Positions 17,700-26,736 of a stretch of 64,000 nucleotides of DNA are shown piece after piece (position 1 is the stretch's first letter; every line of letters starts with the position of its first letter). The notes under the pieces are model-generated. The model made no database searches and had not been told where the DNA came from. It was given only the letters and a program-made list of their open reading frames with translations. The position numbers were made by a program, and so were the translations under genes. Source of the DNA: an uncultured Candidatus Saccharibacteria bacterium (GTDB lineage Bacteria > Patescibacteriota > Saccharimonadia > Saccharimonadales > Saccharimonadaceae). The DNA is taken from positions 186,001 through 250,000 of the forward strand of contig CALEJV010000005.1 in the NCBI GenBank assembly GCA_937898545.1, read 5' to 3'.

Positions 17700-17755
17700 C
17701 CATGACACCGATTTAACATAAGCGTTATGAGAGACGCCACAATGCTTTTGAGTAT

Positions 17756-18673
17756 TTATGCTCCAACGCGGTCCTTCTTGTGCTGCCGCTTCGCATTGCG
17801 CTCGATGTATTCGATGATAGGCTTGGCCACATTGCGCCGCGTAATTTTCTCTATCCCAAAGCCTGGGCTCGCATTGACCTCAAGCACCAACGGCCCACGA
17901 CTCGAGCGCATAAAGTCAACACCCGCCACCGTCAAGCCCATCGCCTTAGCTGCCCGCAAACACATACGACGCTCGGTATCCGTCAAGCGAATCGGCGTTC
18001 CTTCGCCTCCCTTATGGAGGTTGGATCGAAAGTCGTCATCTAGGCTCTGGCGCTTCATACTCGCCACTACACGACTCCCCACCACGAAGGCGCGGATGTC
18101 TACTCCAGCTGACTCACGAATAAATTCTTGCAACAGGATGTTTGTCCCATCCTCGTTGGTGAGATACAACGCCTGGAGCACTGACTTTGCCGCCTTCTTC
18201 GTCTCCGCTAGCACCACACCATTGCCATGAGTACCACGAGCGAGCTTGATGATGACTGGCGTACCACCAAGTTCGTTAAGGAGATCGTCTATATCGGCTG
18301 AGTTACGGCTAAACACTGTCTTGGGAATAGCTACTCCACCTCGGGCTAGCAGCTGTGTCGAACGCAGTTTATCGCGCGCCCGGGTAATCGCAATCGAGCG
18401 ATTAACAAAAAGCGTGCGTGGATACGCCATTTCTAACTGGCGTGCCACTGCTGTGCCGTAGCGAGTCATGTAGCTTGCAATGCGCGGAATTATTGCATCA
18501 TACTGATCGATTGCTTCACTATCATACATCACCGTTGGGTTCTTCTCATCAATCGTCACATAGCATTTGCGGTATTTAATCACTCTCACACTATGTCCAC
18601 GCCTCTCTGCCTCTTCCTTGAGACGAAGCGTTGAGTAGTTCACATTGCCATTACTGAGTATTGCGATTTTCAC
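17756..18673 (-). CDS. rimK: RimK-family ATP-grasp ligase
   Basis: A 305-residue RimK-like amino-acid ligase. It has the N-terminal RimK pre-ATP-grasp domain (MKIAILSNGNVNYSTLRLKE), ATP-binding KLARGTHGNGVVLAE, a QEFIRESAGVDIRAFVVG strand, and the Mg-binding end GVDFMRSSRGPLVLEVNASPG. RimK adds glutamates to ribosomal protein S6 or makes poly-glutamate; relatives act on other carboxylates. The start is GTG after an ATGGAG-type site. It is the last gene of the cassette that starts with the DUF1704 peptidase. Its base composition is like the chromosome, unlike the genes before it. Confidence 0.9.
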   Translation of the reverse strand: MKIAILSNGNVNYSTLRLKEEAERRGHSVRVIKYRKCYVTIDEKNPTVMYDSEAIDQYDAIIPRIASYMTRYGTAVARQLEMAYPRTLFVNRSIAITRARDKLRSTQLLARGGVAIPKTVFSRNSADIDDLLNELGGTPVIIKLARGTHGNGVVLAETKKAAKSVLQALYLTNEDGTNILLQEFIRESAGVDIRAFVVGSRVVASMKRQSLDDDFRSNLHKGGEGTPIRLTDTERRMCLRAAKAMGLTVAGVDFMRSSRGPLVLEVNASPGFGIEKITRRNVAKPIIEYIERNAKRQHKKDRVGA

Positions 18674-18727
18674 TCCATACCTCGTACTATTATTTTATCG
18701 ATTTTGCTTATTATATGCTCTCTGTCT

Positions 18728-20236
18728 CTATTGTAGTCCATTTTGGCGTAGTTCTTTACGATTACTACTTTCGGCCTTCTTATCAATATCACCCTCTGCA
18801 ACATGAACGATGAATTTATTACGCAAAATATTTCTTCCAATCAGCATTGGGTAGATCTGCCCCGATCTGTCTGCTAGTGTAACTTTTGCTTTCACTCGCC
18901 TTCCTGCCAAACTTACATTAATGACAACCTGATACCGCAGTTCCTCATAACCATTCGAACTCCGAACAGAACGCATGGAATACTCAGAAAAATGCAACTC
19001 CTCACCAGTATACACTGGGGAGCCTTCACCAAATAGTTTGCAATAGAGGCCTGTCTTATCAACCCGAATATCGCTTGCCCATATAGACGAGACTGTTGCC
19101 CCTGTATCTATCCGAGCTTTAAATTTTTCGTTAACAAGATCAGGCAAAGCAACCTTTTCAACTCGGCCAATCATAACTATCTTTTTGCCGATAGGATGCG
19201 CCGTTTTTTCAATAGCATGAAATAGTTTTCGCGCAACATTCCGAGGTTTGCCTTCTGTTGGAAATTGGTGCATTCGTATCCCTGGAGACGCCTTCACTCT
19301 TACGACATAGCTATCATTTCCATCGCCACTAATGTTATCCGTTACAATATCAATACCAGCAATACCAAGAAAACATGCTGATGCTGCTTGAATTGCTATA
19401 GTTTTGAGTTCATCAGACACATAACTCGTGACATCAACTGCTTCACCTCCCCTGCTCAGATTCAATGTATCTAAAACCTCAACAACAGAGCCTTTCTCGG
19501 GAACGTATTGCAAAAAGTTAGTACCTTTATGTCTCAACACATCTTCAATATTTATTTTTGCTACCAAACTAGCGTGTCTGTTGCCATGCTTTGAGCAATT
19601 ATTATTTTTTTTACTTATCAAGGTTCGTATTGTTGACACTCCATCTCCAACAATATATGGTGGTCGACGATATGCTACTGCAATGACTTTTTTATTTAGC
19701 ACCAAGAAGCGATATTCTTGCCCAAAAACCATCTGCTGAACAATCACCTCAGGTTGTCCACCACTATTCTGATATACATGGTGTATTGCACGAAGCAAAC
19801 CTTCTTCATCACCAGCGTTAACAAGAACATTATTACTGTAGTTTGCTGTAGCAGATTTGACAACAAGACGCTCATAGGACTCTAACATTTTTCGAAGTGT
19901 ATCGTCAATTACCACGTCTTCGGGTCTATTTATTTTTAATGGACATGTATCTGGTATTTGTATATGCGATTGGTGTAATATGTTATTCGTCCAGATCTTG
20001 TCCTCATTCACCTGAACTGCATATGAAGGGTTTAGTGCAGTATTAAGATTATAAAAGTAAAGCTCTTTGCCGTCCTTTTCACAGCGCACCACATGTGATG
20101 TTGCTAAACGACCTGGAACTGTTGTGACCTGGTACCCTTTTCGGAGTGCCTCCTTCATTAGTAATCGAGAGGTAATGCTATACCGTGACAGGTCTGCTTT
20201 TTTGATATTATTATTGCTTTCTTGCTCCATATTCAT
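18728..20236 (-). CDS. ATP-grasp ligase fused to a RimB/RloA2-type retropepsin-like peptidase
   Basis: A 502-residue two-domain protein. Residues about 10-345 form an ATP-grasp of the cyanophycin synthetase/GshAB type. Visible parts are LVVKSATANYSNNVLVN, FGQEYRFLVLNKKVIAVAYR, RPPYIVGDGVSTIRTLI, and GIAGIDIVTDNISGDGNDS as the metal-site region. Residues about 352-485 form an aspartic-peptidase-like domain with FKARIDTGATVSSI (Asp377) and YPMLIGRNIL, as in the RimK-linked RloA2/RimB family. Ligase and peptidase in one chain suggests the protein both adds and trims a peptide tag. No Shine-Dalgarno is visible; it follows the previous gene by 14 nt. The region looks AT-rich. Confidence 0.82.
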   Translation of the reverse strand: MNMEQESNNNIKKADLSRYSITSRLLMKEALRKGYQVTTVPGRLATSHVVRCEKDGKELYFYNLNTALNPSYAVQVNEDKIWTNNILHQSHIQIPDTCPLKINRPEDVVIDDTLRKMLESYERLVVKSATANYSNNVLVNAGDEEGLLRAIHHVYQNSGGQPEVIVQQMVFGQEYRFLVLNKKVIAVAYRRPPYIVGDGVSTIRTLISKKNNNCSKHGNRHASLVAKINIEDVLRHKGTNFLQYVPEKGSVVEVLDTLNLSRGGEAVDVTSYVSDELKTIAIQAASACFLGIAGIDIVTDNISGDGNDSYVVRVKASPGIRMHQFPTEGKPRNVARKLFHAIEKTAHPIGKKIVMIGRVEKVALPDLVNEKFKARIDTGATVSSIWASDIRVDKTGLYCKLFGEGSPVYTGEELHFSEYSMRSVRSSNGYEELRYQVVINVSLAGRRVKAKVTLADRSGQIYPMLIGRNILRNKFIVHVAEGDIDKKAESSNRKELRQNGLQ

Positions 20237-20250
20237 AGCGATACATTTAT

Positions 20251-21618
20251 TTACTTCGAACTATTTTCAATTATATCAATAATATTTCTTGATTCTCTCA
20301 TAAGCACACCCTCCTCATCCATAACACGAAAATTAGTAAATATAGACGCTAATCGAGACCCTGGTTCAATAGACCTCTCGCTCCTTGTATAATCCTGTAC
20401 AAAAACCTGTTTTGCAGAAGAAGACCTATCGAATGACATTATATCGCCTATGATTTGCATCTTTTCATTATATAATCCCGACCGAGGGCTGTCAGCAACA
20501 CCTGTCTCGCTGTCTCGTTGATGGAGAACCATCAGCGCGCAATCATTATAGTCATTACTGTATGAGCTGTCTTCAATAGTATAATCAGCATTCGTTAGTT
20601 CTAAGATATGAAGAAGATAGAAGGGGATATGCTTCTTTGCATTATAGCTCATTGTAAGAAGCGGTGTTGCACCCGTAATGCGTGCATTAACTTCGATAGT
20701 ATACACTGCATCATCCGTCACCAAAGAATCAACACCAAAAATACCACGATACCCTCTGTCGTATAATTCCTGGCCTATGACGCGCGCATTTTTCGTTAGT
20801 TGACTACTCTGCCATGCGTGTTGATCATCTGCTAATATTTCAATACCACAAAACTTCTCAGTACCAGGAATGCTTGTATTTGATAAATTCGGGTCTGCAA
20901 TAATCTGCCGCTGCACTGGCCCTATGAAGACCCCGTAGCGCGTTACAACGCCCTGCACCGACCAATCACGGCCATCAGCAATATAGTCTGATACGACTAC
21001 TTCACCAACCAAACCATTGCTATTTTGCATCGTGTTTATTGCAGAACAAAATGACTCAAAGCTATCGACAATAAACGACCCCTTCCCTCCACCAAGTGCA
21101 GCATCTTGCAAAACAATCTTACTGCGTCCATCACAGAGATTAGAAAAATATTCCTCATCCAATAACATTTCTCGCCAAGGGTATATTTTATGTGATGGAA
21201 TGTTGCAAAGACGCTCTGCAAAAATACACCGAAACCACGATTTATTCTCAAACTTCTGAGCCAACGCGTGCATATCGTTGCTAGGCAAAAAATGCAAACT
21301 GCTTTGTTTTAATCGCTCAGGAATTACAAAAGGTTTATACGTAAAAATATGATACTCGGGCAAATGAGTTATTACCATATCTTGGAATATTGAGTCTTGC
21401 AAAAGAGCCTGTGTAGTCAGTTCACCTGTATAAGGTCTCTCGCACTGATCGCGCACATAAGCGAGACTATCCATGTGCTCTACATTCTGACTGCACATAT
21501 TCCAGCCAGCTAATGAAGCAATTTTGTAATTATCAAACCACTGCTCAGGTCCAATTCTTGCCCATGGTTGTATACTAACGCCTGCTATCTTTAAACTTTT
21601 ATCGTATTGAACTTTCAT
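20251..21618 (-). CDS. ATP-grasp carboxylate-amine ligase
   Basis: A 455-residue ATP-grasp protein not assigned to a named subfamily. The nucleotide-binding loop is IVLQDAALGGGKGSFIV (Gly-rich part at 176-180). A later YRGIFGVDSLVTDDAVYTIE then VNARITGATPLL carries the Mg-binding acid and Asn expected at the active site. The N-terminal ~130 residues may bind the acceptor; the C-terminal ~110 residues are unassigned. It lies 14 nt downstream of the DUF1704 gene and 14 nt before the fusion gene, so all are co-transcribed. No ribosome-binding site is seen. Substrates unknown. Confidence 0.75.
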   Translation of the reverse strand: MKVQYDKSLKIAGVSIQPWARIGPEQWFDNYKIASLAGWNMCSQNVEHMDSLAYVRDQCERPYTGELTTQALLQDSIFQDMVITHLPEYHIFTYKPFVIPERLKQSSLHFLPSNDMHALAQKFENKSWFRCIFAERLCNIPSHKIYPWREMLLDEEYFSNLCDGRSKIVLQDAALGGGKGSFIVDSFESFCSAINTMQNSNGLVGEVVVSDYIADGRDWSVQGVVTRYGVFIGPVQRQIIADPNLSNTSIPGTEKFCGIEILADDQHAWQSSQLTKNARVIGQELYDRGYRGIFGVDSLVTDDAVYTIEVNARITGATPLLTMSYNAKKHIPFYLLHILELTNADYTIEDSSYSNDYNDCALMVLHQRDSETGVADSPRSGLYNEKMQIIGDIMSFDRSSSAKQVFVQDYTRSERSIEPGSRLASIFTNFRVMDEEGVLMRESRNIIDIIENSSK

Positions 21619-21632
21619 TGCTTGTATTTAGT

Positions 21633-23210
21633 CTACGTACTATGTGATTCAAGTATGACTCTCTGGTGCTTCTTTGAGGTATTAATTTTACCAGCCAGCA
21701 ATAAACTCAGCTGCAAATCATCACCACAAATTTTCTCTAGATACTCCCATACTTCTTTCGACCCATTGTAATAGCAGAGATCCTTAAAGAGTGGCAGATC
21801 ATCAGTACCCCGGTAGATACGCATTGTTGTGTTTGCTGCCCATTGCTTGGCTTTGTCAATCTGTGCTTGTGTTGGTGTTTGATCAGGCTTGAGGCTCTCG
21901 AGAAGTTTGAGACGCCACTTCACATCATAAGCACCTTTGAAATCCTTGTTGTCAAAATAGGCAAGCCCAGCAGTAATATAGTGATCTATACCAGCTTCTT
22001 GATATTCTCCTTCAAGGGCGTGTTCCATTGCTTTCCCAAGCCCTTCTTGTGTATCATTAAAACCAGCTAAGCCCTGTGCGAGCGGCTCAAGGTTTGTTGA
22101 ACCACCAGTCATTCGCGTTAAGACATGCACGCCTATTTCGTGCACAACTAGCCGTTTTACTTCATTAACAGACATAGCTTCTCGGTCTTGGGGTATTCTG
22201 ATATGTCTCGTATCTGGATCAACATTGATCGATTTTGCCTCTGTTACCTCAATTTTCCAACCCGTATCTTTCTCAGCACTTCTCGTCTCGGTATTATCCC
22301 AGTCTGTCGCAGCTTGTGCACCCTGTGTATCACCTGTCTGGCTACTTTCTTCAGTCTCTTTGGATGACGCAAGGAATTCCTCAGTCAAGATATTCCGAAA
22401 GATATCTTGAAGGTGTGTCGGCTGGATTTTTATAACCGTCTCATCGTGTGATTCTATTTGAAGCTCCGATTTATGCGCTTCTACATAGCTATCAACATGT
22501 CGAAGCATATTGTCATACAATCCATGAACAACTTCGTTCATCCATCTCATAGTCTCAGTAGATGGACGAAATCGATCTTGTGCACGTGTACCATCTATTA
22601 CATTTTCTGGAAGAAGATTCCGAAGCTCCTGAAAGATTATCTCGGCGCTTTGACTGCGCTTTTTATGAAAGATGTTGGCAATTTTTTCGCCGAGTAATGA
22701 CTCATATGTTGTTTTATCTGGCTCACCATAGAGCGTAATATTTGTCTCCATAAAACGCTGTGCTGCTACTTCTCTTGCTATTGGATTTGCTGCTGCTTTA
22801 TAGTCCCTCATCGCTACTATCAAGTTCGCCTCTTGCTTGCGAGCCTCAATCGCCTGGAGATAGACTGTCCTCTCTGGCTCTGACATAGACTCGGCCATAG
22901 ATATCAGCGTTTCTGTAGTATCTTGCATGATTGTATAATCTTCGTCGGAATACTCCGCAATGACTGGATACTCTTGTTGAAAGGATGTGGTAGTATCAGC
23001 AATAAGACTATCAATTGCCGCTTCTTTGCTTTCTTGATCGGGAACAAGTGATTCAATGACTTTCGGTGATCGCTCAACAAGCTCCTGGTACTTTCCTCGG
23101 AACACTTCAGGATCTATATCGACGGAGCTATTCTGGCTACGCCGAGCTTCTTTCGCCTGCATATCATAAGATGGAAGTGGTCTATCCTTGAGAGTACAGC
23201 TCGTCATCAT
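21633..23210 (-). CDS. DUF1704 (QEGLA/MATCAP-like) metallopeptidase
   Basis: A 525-residue protein. The C-terminal half is a DUF1704 domain: HEIGVH at 357-362 (HExxxH zinc motif) and TQEGLG at 387-392, the QEGLA motif that holds a further acidic ligand. In eukaryotes this family includes MATCAP, which removes the C-terminal tyrosine of tubulin. In bacteria the family is named flavohemoglobin expression-modulating and is often near ATP-grasp genes. The N-terminal ~280 residues are helical and acidic, with no signal peptide. It is the first gene of the cassette, with a -35/-10 pair and a 9-nt leaderless spacing. Confidence 0.85.
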   Translation of the reverse strand: MMTSCTLKDRPLPSYDMQAKEARRSQNSSVDIDPEVFRGKYQELVERSPKVIESLVPDQESKEAAIDSLIADTTTSFQQEYPVIAEYSDEDYTIMQDTTETLISMAESMSEPERTVYLQAIEARKQEANLIVAMRDYKAAANPIAREVAAQRFMETNITLYGEPDKTTYESLLGEKIANIFHKKRSQSAEIIFQELRNLLPENVIDGTRAQDRFRPSTETMRWMNEVVHGLYDNMLRHVDSYVEAHKSELQIESHDETVIKIQPTHLQDIFRNILTEEFLASSKETEESSQTGDTQGAQAATDWDNTETRSAEKDTGWKIEVTEAKSINVDPDTRHIRIPQDREAMSVNEVKRLVVHEIGVHVLTRMTGGSTNLEPLAQGLAGFNDTQEGLGKAMEHALEGEYQEAGIDHYITAGLAYFDNKDFKGAYDVKWRLKLLESLKPDQTPTQAQIDKAKQWAANTTMRIYRGTDDLPLFKDLCYYNGSKEVWEYLEKICGDDLQLSLLLAGKINTSKKHQRVILESHST

Positions 23211-23219
23211 AGTGAGGCT

Positions 23220-23249
23220 ATTTTAACAATAAACCACCGTATAAATCAA
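23220..23249 (-). promoter_or_regulatory. Promoter of the ATP-grasp/DUF1704 cassette
   Basis: TTGATT (23244-23249), an 18-bp spacer, TAAAAT (23220-23225), then 9 nt to the ATG at 23210. Confidence 0.55.
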
Positions 23250-23350
23250 GACTCTTTCTCTTATATTTGCAGAGCACTGTGAGCAAAGCCACGTTTCCGT
23301 TATCGAATTTCGAAATGATCTAGCAAAGTTACACCACCCAGCAAACAGGT

Positions 23351-23387
23351 TAGAATCAAACTCCTCACCATAAAGAGTTTAATTCTA
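23351..23387. terminator. Hairpin downstream of dnaJ
   Basis: 13-bp arms (23351-23363 with 23375-23387) with one mismatch and an 11-nt loop. It ends the dnaJ unit before the cassette. There is no clear T run, so it is a weak terminator call. Confidence 0.5.
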
Positions 23388-23406
23388 TACCAGTACCTAC
23401 CTGGAG

Positions 23407-24525
23407 TTACAGCCCAAATATACCCTTCCGCCCTAATGTGTCATTAAACTCGCGGAGGATTTCCTTCTGGCGGCGGTTTAGTTTGGTTGGGGTGTCGACC
23501 ACTACCGTAACGATATGAGGCCCACGCTTATCGCTTCGCATATGTGGCACGCCATGGCCAGATAGTTTGAAGTCTGTACCCGATTGCGTACCAGCTGGCA
23601 CCTTCATCGTAATCGTCCCGTCGACTGTCTTGACGTCGAGTTCAGCACCAAGCGCTGCATCTGCCATACCAATGTGCTCCTCACTCAGGATTACATCACC
23701 TTCGCGGCTAAACGTCTTGTGTGGATTGACCCGTACCTGTACATAAAGATCGCCCTTGCTGCCACCACCGACAGCTTCGCCACGACCACGGAGGCGAATT
23801 GTCGAGCCGTTATCGATACCAGCGGGGATCTTGACTGTAATCGTCTGCTCGCGGCGCTGCACACCACTCCCCTGGCAGACTGTACAAGCCTTCTCAGGAA
23901 TCTGACCCCGGCCTTGACACGTCTCACACGTTACCGCCTGCTGAATGGGGCCAAACATTGTATTCATTGTCCGTACGCGCTGGCCAGTGCCTTTACAATC
24001 TGGACAACTCTTAAGGCTTGAGCCGGGTTCGACGGTACTACCGTGACAATGCTCGCATTCGTCATCAAGTGTTAATGCAAGAGCAACTTCTTTGCCAAAG
24101 ATCGCTTCTTCAAATTCGAGCGTCACACTCGTCTCAACATCACGACCGCGTGATGGGCCTTGGCTCGCCCCACCGCCAGCAGCGCCACCAAAGAACTGGC
24201 CAAAGATATCTCCCAGGCCACCATCACCAAAGTCGAAGTGGATATTCTGCCCTTGGCCAAAGTCGCCAAAACCAGCAAACGGGTTGCCACCGCCGCCACT
24301 AGTAGCGCCACCAACGCCGGCATGGCCAAATTGGTCATAGCGCTGGCGCTTTTGCTTGTCCTTCAGGACCTCATACGCTTCATTAATTTCTTTGAACTTC
24401 TCTTCATTCCCACCCGCTTTATCTGGGTGGTACTTCACTGCCAATTTGCGGAATGCCCGCTTGATGTCATCATCGCTGGCGCTTTTGGCAACACCAAGCA
24501 CCTCATAATAATCTCGCTTCGCCAT
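23407..24525 (-). CDS. dnaJ: Chaperone DnaJ
   Basis: DnaJ, 372 residues, is the Hsp40 partner of DnaK. The J domain has YHPDKAG, then a Gly/Phe-rich stretch. Four zinc repeats follow ([31 protein letters not shown]), then the C-terminal substrate domain. The first repeat ends GS rather than GxG, a small deviation. The ATG at 24525 is used instead of an upstream in-frame start, because it begins [11 protein letters not shown] and lies 9 nt after TATACT. It is alone, without dnaK or grpE in the window, and under a CIRCE operator. Confidence 0.97.
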   Translation of the reverse strand: MAKRDYYEVLGVAKSASDDDIKRAFRKLAVKYHPDKAGGNEEKFKEINEAYEVLKDKQKRQRYDQFGHAGVGGATSGGGGNPFAGFGDFGQGQNIHFDFGDGGLGDIFGQFFGGAAGGGASQGPSRGRDVETSVTLEFEEAIFGKEVALALTLDDECEHCHGSTVEPGSSLKSCPDCKGTGQRVRTMNTMFGPIQQAVTCETCQGRGQIPEKACTVCQGSGVQRREQTITVKIPAGIDNGSTIRLRGRGEAVGGGSKGDLYVQVRVNPHKTFSREGDVILSEEHIGMADAALGAELDVKTVDGTITMKVPAGTQSGTDFKLSGHGVPHMRSDKRGPHIVTVVVDTPTKLNRRQKEILREFNDTLGRKGIFGL

Positions 24526-24534
24526 ATCTGTCTT

Positions 24535-24563
24535 AGTATAGCCAATTAGCACTCTAATTGCAA
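24535..24563 (-). promoter_or_regulatory. Promoter of dnaJ
   Basis: TTGCAA (24558-24563), a 17-bp spacer, TATACT (24535-24540), then 9 nt to the ATG. The -35 lies in the CIRCE spacer. Confidence 0.65.
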
Positions 24564-24572
24564 GAGTGCTAA
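24546..24572. promoter_or_regulatory. CIRCE operator (HrcA site)
   Basis: A perfect consensus: TTAGCACTC, 9 nt, GAGTGCTAA. It overlaps the -35 region of the dnaJ promoter, where HrcA binding would block transcription until heat shock. hrcA itself is not in the window. Confidence 0.95.
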
Positions 24573-24583
24573 CAGGTCATTCC

Positions 24584-25246
24584 TTATATTTCGGTGATGA
24601 TCGATATGTAGTTGTGTTTCGTAACGATAAGGTGGTCGAGTAGCTGGATACCAAGCAGCTTACCCGCCTCGGCCAAACGCTGCGTTGTCTCTCGATCAGC
24701 CTGACTTGCGATAAGCTGCCCACTAGGATGATTATGCGCCACAATAATCCCTGCTGCTCGGTCGGCAATTGCATCTGTAAAGACTTCTCGTGGGTGCACC
24801 AGGCTAGCAGTTAGTGTGCCAATGGTAATCGTGCGTTTAGCAATCAAGCGATGTGCTCCATCAAGCGTTAAACAGACAAAATGCTCTTGCCGTTTGTCGC
24901 GAATATCAGTGAGTTGCTCTGCTGCTTTGCTCGGCTCATCAATGATAGGCTGGTCACTTTTGAGCAGATAGCGCCGTGCAAGCTCAAAATTCGCGAGAAT
25001 CACTGTCACCTTAGCCGCACCAAGGCCAGTTATCTTAGAGAGCTCCTCATGAGTTAGGTCACCTCCATGTGTGCGCAAGGCTTTAAGCACACAGCGCGCA
25101 ATTTTACCAACGTCAGCTTGTGCATTACCACTGCCGATAATTGCCATAAGGAGCTCGAGGTCACTCAGGCGAGCTGCTCCATCTCGCGCAAGTTTCTCTC
25201 GCGGGCGGTCACTTGGTCGTCTGTCACGCATTCGCATTGGCATCAT
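24584..25246 (-). CDS. radC: RadC/JAMM-domain protein
   Basis: A 220-residue RadC family protein. An N-terminal helix-hairpin-helix part (ITGLGAAKVTVILANFELARR) is followed by the JAMM/MPN metalloprotease-like domain with HNHPSGQLIASQAD, in which both His and the Asp ligand are intact. Despite the name, a role in DNA repair is unproven in the family. The start follows GAAGGGAGATG, and a TATACT box lies about 30 nt upstream, so it has a leader. It is transcribed toward dnaJ. Confidence 0.93.
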   Translation of the reverse strand: MMPMRMRDRRPSDRPREKLARDGAARLSDLELLMAIIGSGNAQADVGKIARCVLKALRTHGGDLTHEELSKITGLGAAKVTVILANFELARRYLLKSDQPIIDEPSKAAEQLTDIRDKRQEHFVCLTLDGAHRLIAKRTITIGTLTASLVHPREVFTDAIADRAAGIIVAHNHPSGQLIASQADRETTQRLAEAGKLLGIQLLDHLIVTKHNYISIITEI

Positions 25247-25392
25247 CTCCCTTCATGCTATATCTTTTATAGTATACCAGAACATTGTGCAAACACTAAT
25301 TAGGTATTTTGGTTTTGTGACGCAAATGTAGCCCTCTACCCTCTCAATATTAGGTTCACTGTAGATTCAGGCTTGATTTTACAATATCTGTT

Positions 25393-26736
25393 TTATAACC
25401 AAACCACTGCCTTGCCATCGAGTGTGTGCACCATATGGCCAGTTTTATTATCGATAATGTGCGTTTTGGTGGAGCTATCAACAGTGCTTTTTTGCTCAAT
25501 GGCGGTGTACTGATCGTTTGGTGATACAGTGATATTTGTTGTATACGCTGGTGGTGTTGTCTGATGAATCACTCGTTTGACTGGGTAAGTGAGTATTGTT
25601 TGGCGCTGCAATATGTGCTGTTGATTAACACTCGTTATCTCCATACTATAGCCACTGCGGGTGTGTAAGAATACAGCTAATGATATGACGTCGTTTCCTT
25701 GTTGGTGAGTAATGGGTGATTTTTTGCTATTTTCTAGGTTGAGTGCAAAATACCCATCCCCCGTTTTCATCATGATAATATTCTTGCCATCATATGATAC
25801 ATCACCAAGCACTGCTGCCTGGCCAAGCGGCTGCATAGCGTGCTTGCCAGTCGGATCGACAAGCAGTACGTCATCACCGCGAGTTCGCACCACAACTGCT
25901 GCACCACGCGATACTGGGCGCCAATCATACACTGGTAATGGCTGCGCGTTAAGGCCACGTATAGTGTGGTGGCGCTGCGCTGCAATATCATGCACAATGA
26001 GATTGGTGGTCCTTTCTTTGCTGCCTGCCTTTGCAAAGAGATACCCCACCGTTCCATTATCCATCGCTCGCAGGCGAGACACCGTACCCTTACCAGGCAA
26101 CGGTAATGGCGATACCGTACCAGTCTCTATATCAACCTGATGCAATTCACTGGTTTTCGCATCATTTATTGTATGGACAACGATACGAGAGCCCACCACT
26201 GCATAGTCGATAATTCGCGTCGCTTGGTAAAGTGTCTTCTCATGCTTTGTTGCCAGATTCATCTGCACGATAGCATCCGTCGCTTGTGCGACGTAGAATT
26301 CTGTTTTTGTCTCTGTGAGATCGCGGTGCTTGAGATAATAGAGCTGTGCTGGTGGCGTATTAAAGTGATGATTGACTGCTGCGAGCTGCTGCGTATAGGC
26401 GCTGACTACCTGATCGATCGCCACGTGATACTGCGAGTTACTTCGCAAACGATGTCGGAACTGAATCGTCACAGTTGCGTTGTTTGTTGTAACAGTAAAG
26501 TCTGCGCGCGGCGAGATTCGTATTGCACGAGCTTCAACCGGCTTGACTGGCTGATTAAACTGCAATTGCACTGTCTGGTAGCCTGTATTCGGATCGTCTG
26601 CCAGCACTGCATGACGCAAGCGTGGGCCCTGTTGATAGCTCAGTACCGTGAACACACTCAGTGTAATTAATAATCCAATCGCAACAAGCAAAAATCGCCA
26701 TCGCTGACGCACCCACCGCCAGTTTTTAGTATTCAT
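25393..26736 (-). CDS. Membrane-anchored SbsA-Ig/beta-propeller-like protein
   Basis: About 447 residues. A basic N terminus and one transmembrane helix (FLLVAIGLLITLSVFTVLSY) are followed by an SbsA-type Ig-like domain (VQLQFNQPVKPVEARAIRIS). A long beta-rich region comes next with propeller-like repeats (MNLATKHEKTLYQATRIID, LHQVDIETGTVSPLPLP, VLLVDPTGKHA). It is probably extracellular with a single anchor. Function unknown. The ATG at 26736 is chosen because AAAGGAG precedes it; it overlaps the end of the upstream gene by 11 bp, so it is the third gene of a permease operon. Confidence 0.65.
   Translation of the reverse strand: MNTKNWRWVRQRWRFLLVAIGLLITLSVFTVLSYQQGPRLRHAVLADDPNTGYQTVQLQFNQPVKPVEARAIRISPRADFTVTTNNATVTIQFRHRLRSNSQYHVAIDQVVSAYTQQLAAVNHHFNTPPAQLYYLKHRDLTETKTEFYVAQATDAIVQMNLATKHEKTLYQATRIIDYAVVGSRIVVHTINDAKTSELHQVDIETGTVSPLPLPGKGTVSRLRAMDNGTVGYLFAKAGSKERTTNLIVHDIAAQRHHTIRGLNAQPLPVYDWRPVSRGAAVVVRTRGDDVLLVDPTGKHAMQPLGQAAVLGDVSYDGKNIIMMKTGDGYFALNLENSKKSPITHQQGNDVISLAVFLHTRSGYSMEITSVNQQHILQRQTILTYPVKRVIHQTTPPAYTTNITVSPNDQYTAIEQKSTVDSSTKTHIIDNKTGHMVHTLDGKAVVWL

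Noticed and set aside
17756..23210. Integrated element or prophage
   Set aside because: No integrase, transposase, tRNA target or flanking repeat is visible; only base composition sets the cassette apart.
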